The notes beneath the pieces were generated by a model that saw nothing but the letters and a program-made list of their open reading frames with translations, was not told the origin of the DNA and did not search any database. The position numbers and the translations under genes were made by a program. From positions 1-14,979 of the forward strand of contig JAUWAR010000018.1 of NCBI GenBank assembly GCA_030601965.1: a DNA stretch of 14,979 nucleotides. Reading direction: 5' to 3'. This document shows, one piece after another, positions 13,712 through 14,979 of this stretch (positions are counted from its first letter, which is position 1; every line of letters starts with the position of its first letter). The stretch comes from a bacterium (GTDB lineage Bacteria > Hydrothermota > UBA3073 > JACQXS01 > JAUWAR01).

Positions 13712-14614
13712 ATGTTCTGGGATTATATTTTCCTTCTAAGACCCACCCTGTTCGTTCCTGTCTGGACATTCCTCCTTATAGGTTATGCCCGAGCAACAGG
13801 TGGTAACATCACAGGCAAGATGCCTGTGCTACTGTGTGTATTTATCCTTTATACGCTCCTTATGGGTGCTATCTATATCATAAATCAAATCGCAGATAGA
13901 GAATCTGATAGAATAAATAAAAAATTATTTCTGCTCTCTGAAGGATATATCCCCTTAAAACATGCCTATATTGAAATTTTAATTCTACTTATTACCGTAT
14001 TTATCCTCACTATTCCATATCCACCACTCTTTAAACTCTTTCTGCTATTCTCCTTTATCTTTGGCATCCTCTATTCTGTCCCTCCCTTTAAATTCAAAGG
14101 CAGACCTATTCTTGACCTCCTATCAAATGCCCTTGGCTATGGATTTCTGAATTTCTCTATTGGATGGATGACTATTAGGAACTTCTCTGCACAGACTTTC
14201 TTATACTCTTTACCTTATATTTTTGCAGTAGGAGCAGTATTTGTAAATACCACTATCCCGGACATTGAGGGAGATAAAAAATCTGGCGAGATTACAACAG
14301 GCGTCTTTCTTGGAAAAAATAATGCACTTATCCTGAGCACAATTCTTATTTTTGTATCTTTTATTTTATCAATAATCCTTGAAGACTGGATGTGTTGTAT
14401 TGCAGCCATTTGTGCCTCTCCCCTATTCATCCTTGCCCTTATTAGAAAGGATTTGAAACATTGTTTTATTTCTATACGAGTAAGCGCACCTATACTTGTA
14501 ATAATAATTGCCTTTTTATATCCCTGGTTCCTTGTGCCTCTGCTCTTTGTATTCTTGTCTCAAAGAATCTACTATAAGAAAAGATTTGGCATCATATATC
14601 CAAAGATAACATAA
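13712..14614 (+). CDS. UbiA-family polyprenyltransferase
   Basis: A 300-residue integral membrane protein with about eight or nine hydrophobic segments. It has both Asp-rich motifs of the UbiA superfamily: NQIADRESD (58-66, NxxxDxxxD) and DIEGDKKSG (about 184-192), which bind Mg-prenyl diphosphate. The N-terminal LLRPTLFVPVW is also typical. The enzyme attaches a prenyl chain to an aromatic or other acceptor, as in quinone, heme or ether-lipid synthesis; the acceptor cannot be told here. Residues GGNITGKMPVL after the first helix are encoded by a palindromic repeat (13803-13832). Start ATG 13712 has no visible Shine-Dalgarno because a repeat occupies that position. It is separate in function from the Hdr genes and possibly a separate operon. 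Confidence 0.88.
   Translation: MFWDYIFLLRPTLFVPVWTFLLIGYARATGGNITGKMPVLLCVFILYTLLMGAIYIINQIADRESDRINKKLFLLSEGYIPLKHAYIEILILLITVFILTIPYPPLFKLFLLFSFIFGILYSVPPFKFKGRPILDLLSNALGYGFLNFSIGWMTIRNFSAQTFLYSLPYIFAVGAVFVNTTIPDIEGDKKSGEITTGVFLGKNNALILSTILIFVSFILSIILEDWMCCIAAICASPLFILALIRKDLKHCFISIRVSAPILVIIIAFLYPWFLVPLLFVFLSQRIYYKKRFGIIYPKIT
13803..13832 (+). repeat. In-frame palindromic repeat inside prenyltransferase gene
   Basis: CACAGGCA (13810-13817) pairs with TGCCTGTG (13821-13828) around AGA. The sequence belongs to the same family as the hairpins in HdrCB (CACAGGCT, CACAGCCA-AGA). It encodes NITGKMPVL in the loop between the first two membrane helices. Confidence 0.85.
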
Positions 14615-14618
14615 AAAT

Positions 14619-14713
14619 GTCAAAATCCGAATTTCGAAATCCGAACTTTGTTTGTAATTTGGGATTTGTGATTTGGAATTTTATTCGACATTCGTCATTC
14701 GGATTTCGTCATT
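14619..14713. repeat. Intergenic repeat cluster, inverted counterpart of 288-324
   Basis: Words ATCCGAA and AAATCCGAA (14625-14645) are followed by GGGATTTGTGATTTGGAA and a segment, 14676-14713, that matches the reverse complement of 288-324 with one base change and one extra T. No gene is seen. Confidence 0.75.
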
Positions 14714-14719
14714 AATCTT

Positions 14720-14979
14720 ATGCACTGCTTGCTACTTACTGTTTGCTGTTTACTTCTTACTAATACCTATGACGAGGCGTTAAAGAAGGGTATCCGTTAT
14801 TCTTATGAAGAAAGATACGAAGAGGCAGAAAGAGAATTCATTAAAGTCATAAAATCAGACACTGACAACCCTGTTGGTTATTTCTTCCTCTCTTCCCTGT
14901 ATGGCTTATATATGTCCGATTTCTCCACAGACAGTCTTCAACACAAATTCTATGAATACATTAACACAACTATCCAGAA
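14720..14979 (+). CDS. Start of a possible exported TPR-like protein (partial)
   Basis: The frame is open from ATG 14720 to the window end, giving 86 residues. A hydrophobic N-terminus (MHCLLLTVCCLLLTN) resembles a short signal peptide, though this stretch is itself built from repeat-like GCTTGCTACTTACTG sequence. It is followed by YDEALKKGIRYSYEERYEEAEREFIKVIKSDTDNPVGYFFLSSLYGL, the pattern of a tetratricopeptide repeat helix pair. TPR proteins mediate protein-protein contacts. The start is uncertain: no Shine-Dalgarno is visible and the N-terminus may be repeat-derived. Confidence 0.6.
   Translation, partial: MHCLLLTVCCLLLTNTYDEALKKGIRYSYEERYEEAEREFIKVIKSDTDNPVGYFFLSSLYGLYMSDFSTDSLQHKFYEYINTTIQ

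Noticed and set aside
127..14430. Many open frames on the minus strand, 60-132 codons long
   Set aside because: All overlap clear + strand genes, show no recognisable motifs, and have composition typical of antisense shadows.

Overview
The window looks like part of the chromosome of an uncultivated, strictly anaerobic bacterium. It is AT-rich and gene-dense, and every supported gene lies on the + strand. The content is iron-sulfur and flavin electron-transfer enzymes of the heterodisulfide-reductase (Hdr) and 2-oxoacid:ferredoxin oxidoreductase (OFOR) families. TGA is a normal stop codon in several genes (3331, 6397, 7289, 9668). The many short tandem and palindromic repeats between and inside genes recall genomes of candidate phyla such as Desantisbacteria, Omnitrophica or WOR-3, but I cannot fix the phylum from sequence alone.

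Layout. 1-2081: the end of a [4Fe-4S] protein and a fumarate-reductase/succinate-dehydrogenase-like flavoprotein. 2147-7289: an OFOR operon with two tandem alpha-beta pairs (alpha1, beta1, alpha2, beta2), one gamma and one ferredoxin-type delta subunit. 7286-13393: an Hdr module made of a GltD-like NAD(P)H/FAD oxidoreductase with HdrA-like ferredoxin domains, a stand-alone MvhD-like protein, a fused HdrC-HdrB protein, and a large HdrA fused to a second MvhD domain. 13443-13583: a 46-residue zinc-ribbon protein. 13712-14614: a UbiA-family prenyltransferase. 14720 to the end: the start of a TPR-like protein.

Two results stand out. First, hdrA is interrupted by two in-frame TGA codons (11585-11587 and 11594-11596) at the positions where HdrA proteins carry a C-x-x-C pair. 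The frame continues with perfect HdrA sequence on the other side. Two stem-loops follow at once, both showing GGUC in the loop, as in the Escherichia coli fdhF SECIS. The best reading is a selenoprotein with a Sec-Ala-Ile-Sec motif. Second, the two OFOR pairs are degenerate in a reciprocal way. Beta1 keeps all thiamine-diphosphate and cluster motifs while beta2 has lost them; alpha2 keeps YPITPSTE while alpha1 has YPIVPALE. This suggests one active alpha2-beta1 pair with two pseudoenzyme partners.

How the genes may work together (inference): OFOR oxidises or makes a 2-oxoacid and exchanges electrons with ferredoxin. The GltD-like/MvhD/HdrCB/HdrA proteins would form a flavin-based bifurcating or confurcating complex linking NAD(P)H, ferredoxin and a disulfide or similar acceptor. 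The flavoprotein could provide a fumarate/succinate step.

Nearly every intergenic spacer and many inter-domain linkers consist of short tandem repeats (often 7 or 9 bp) or small palindromes. Some supply the last codons and the stop of the upstream gene, and several end only a few bases before the next start codon.
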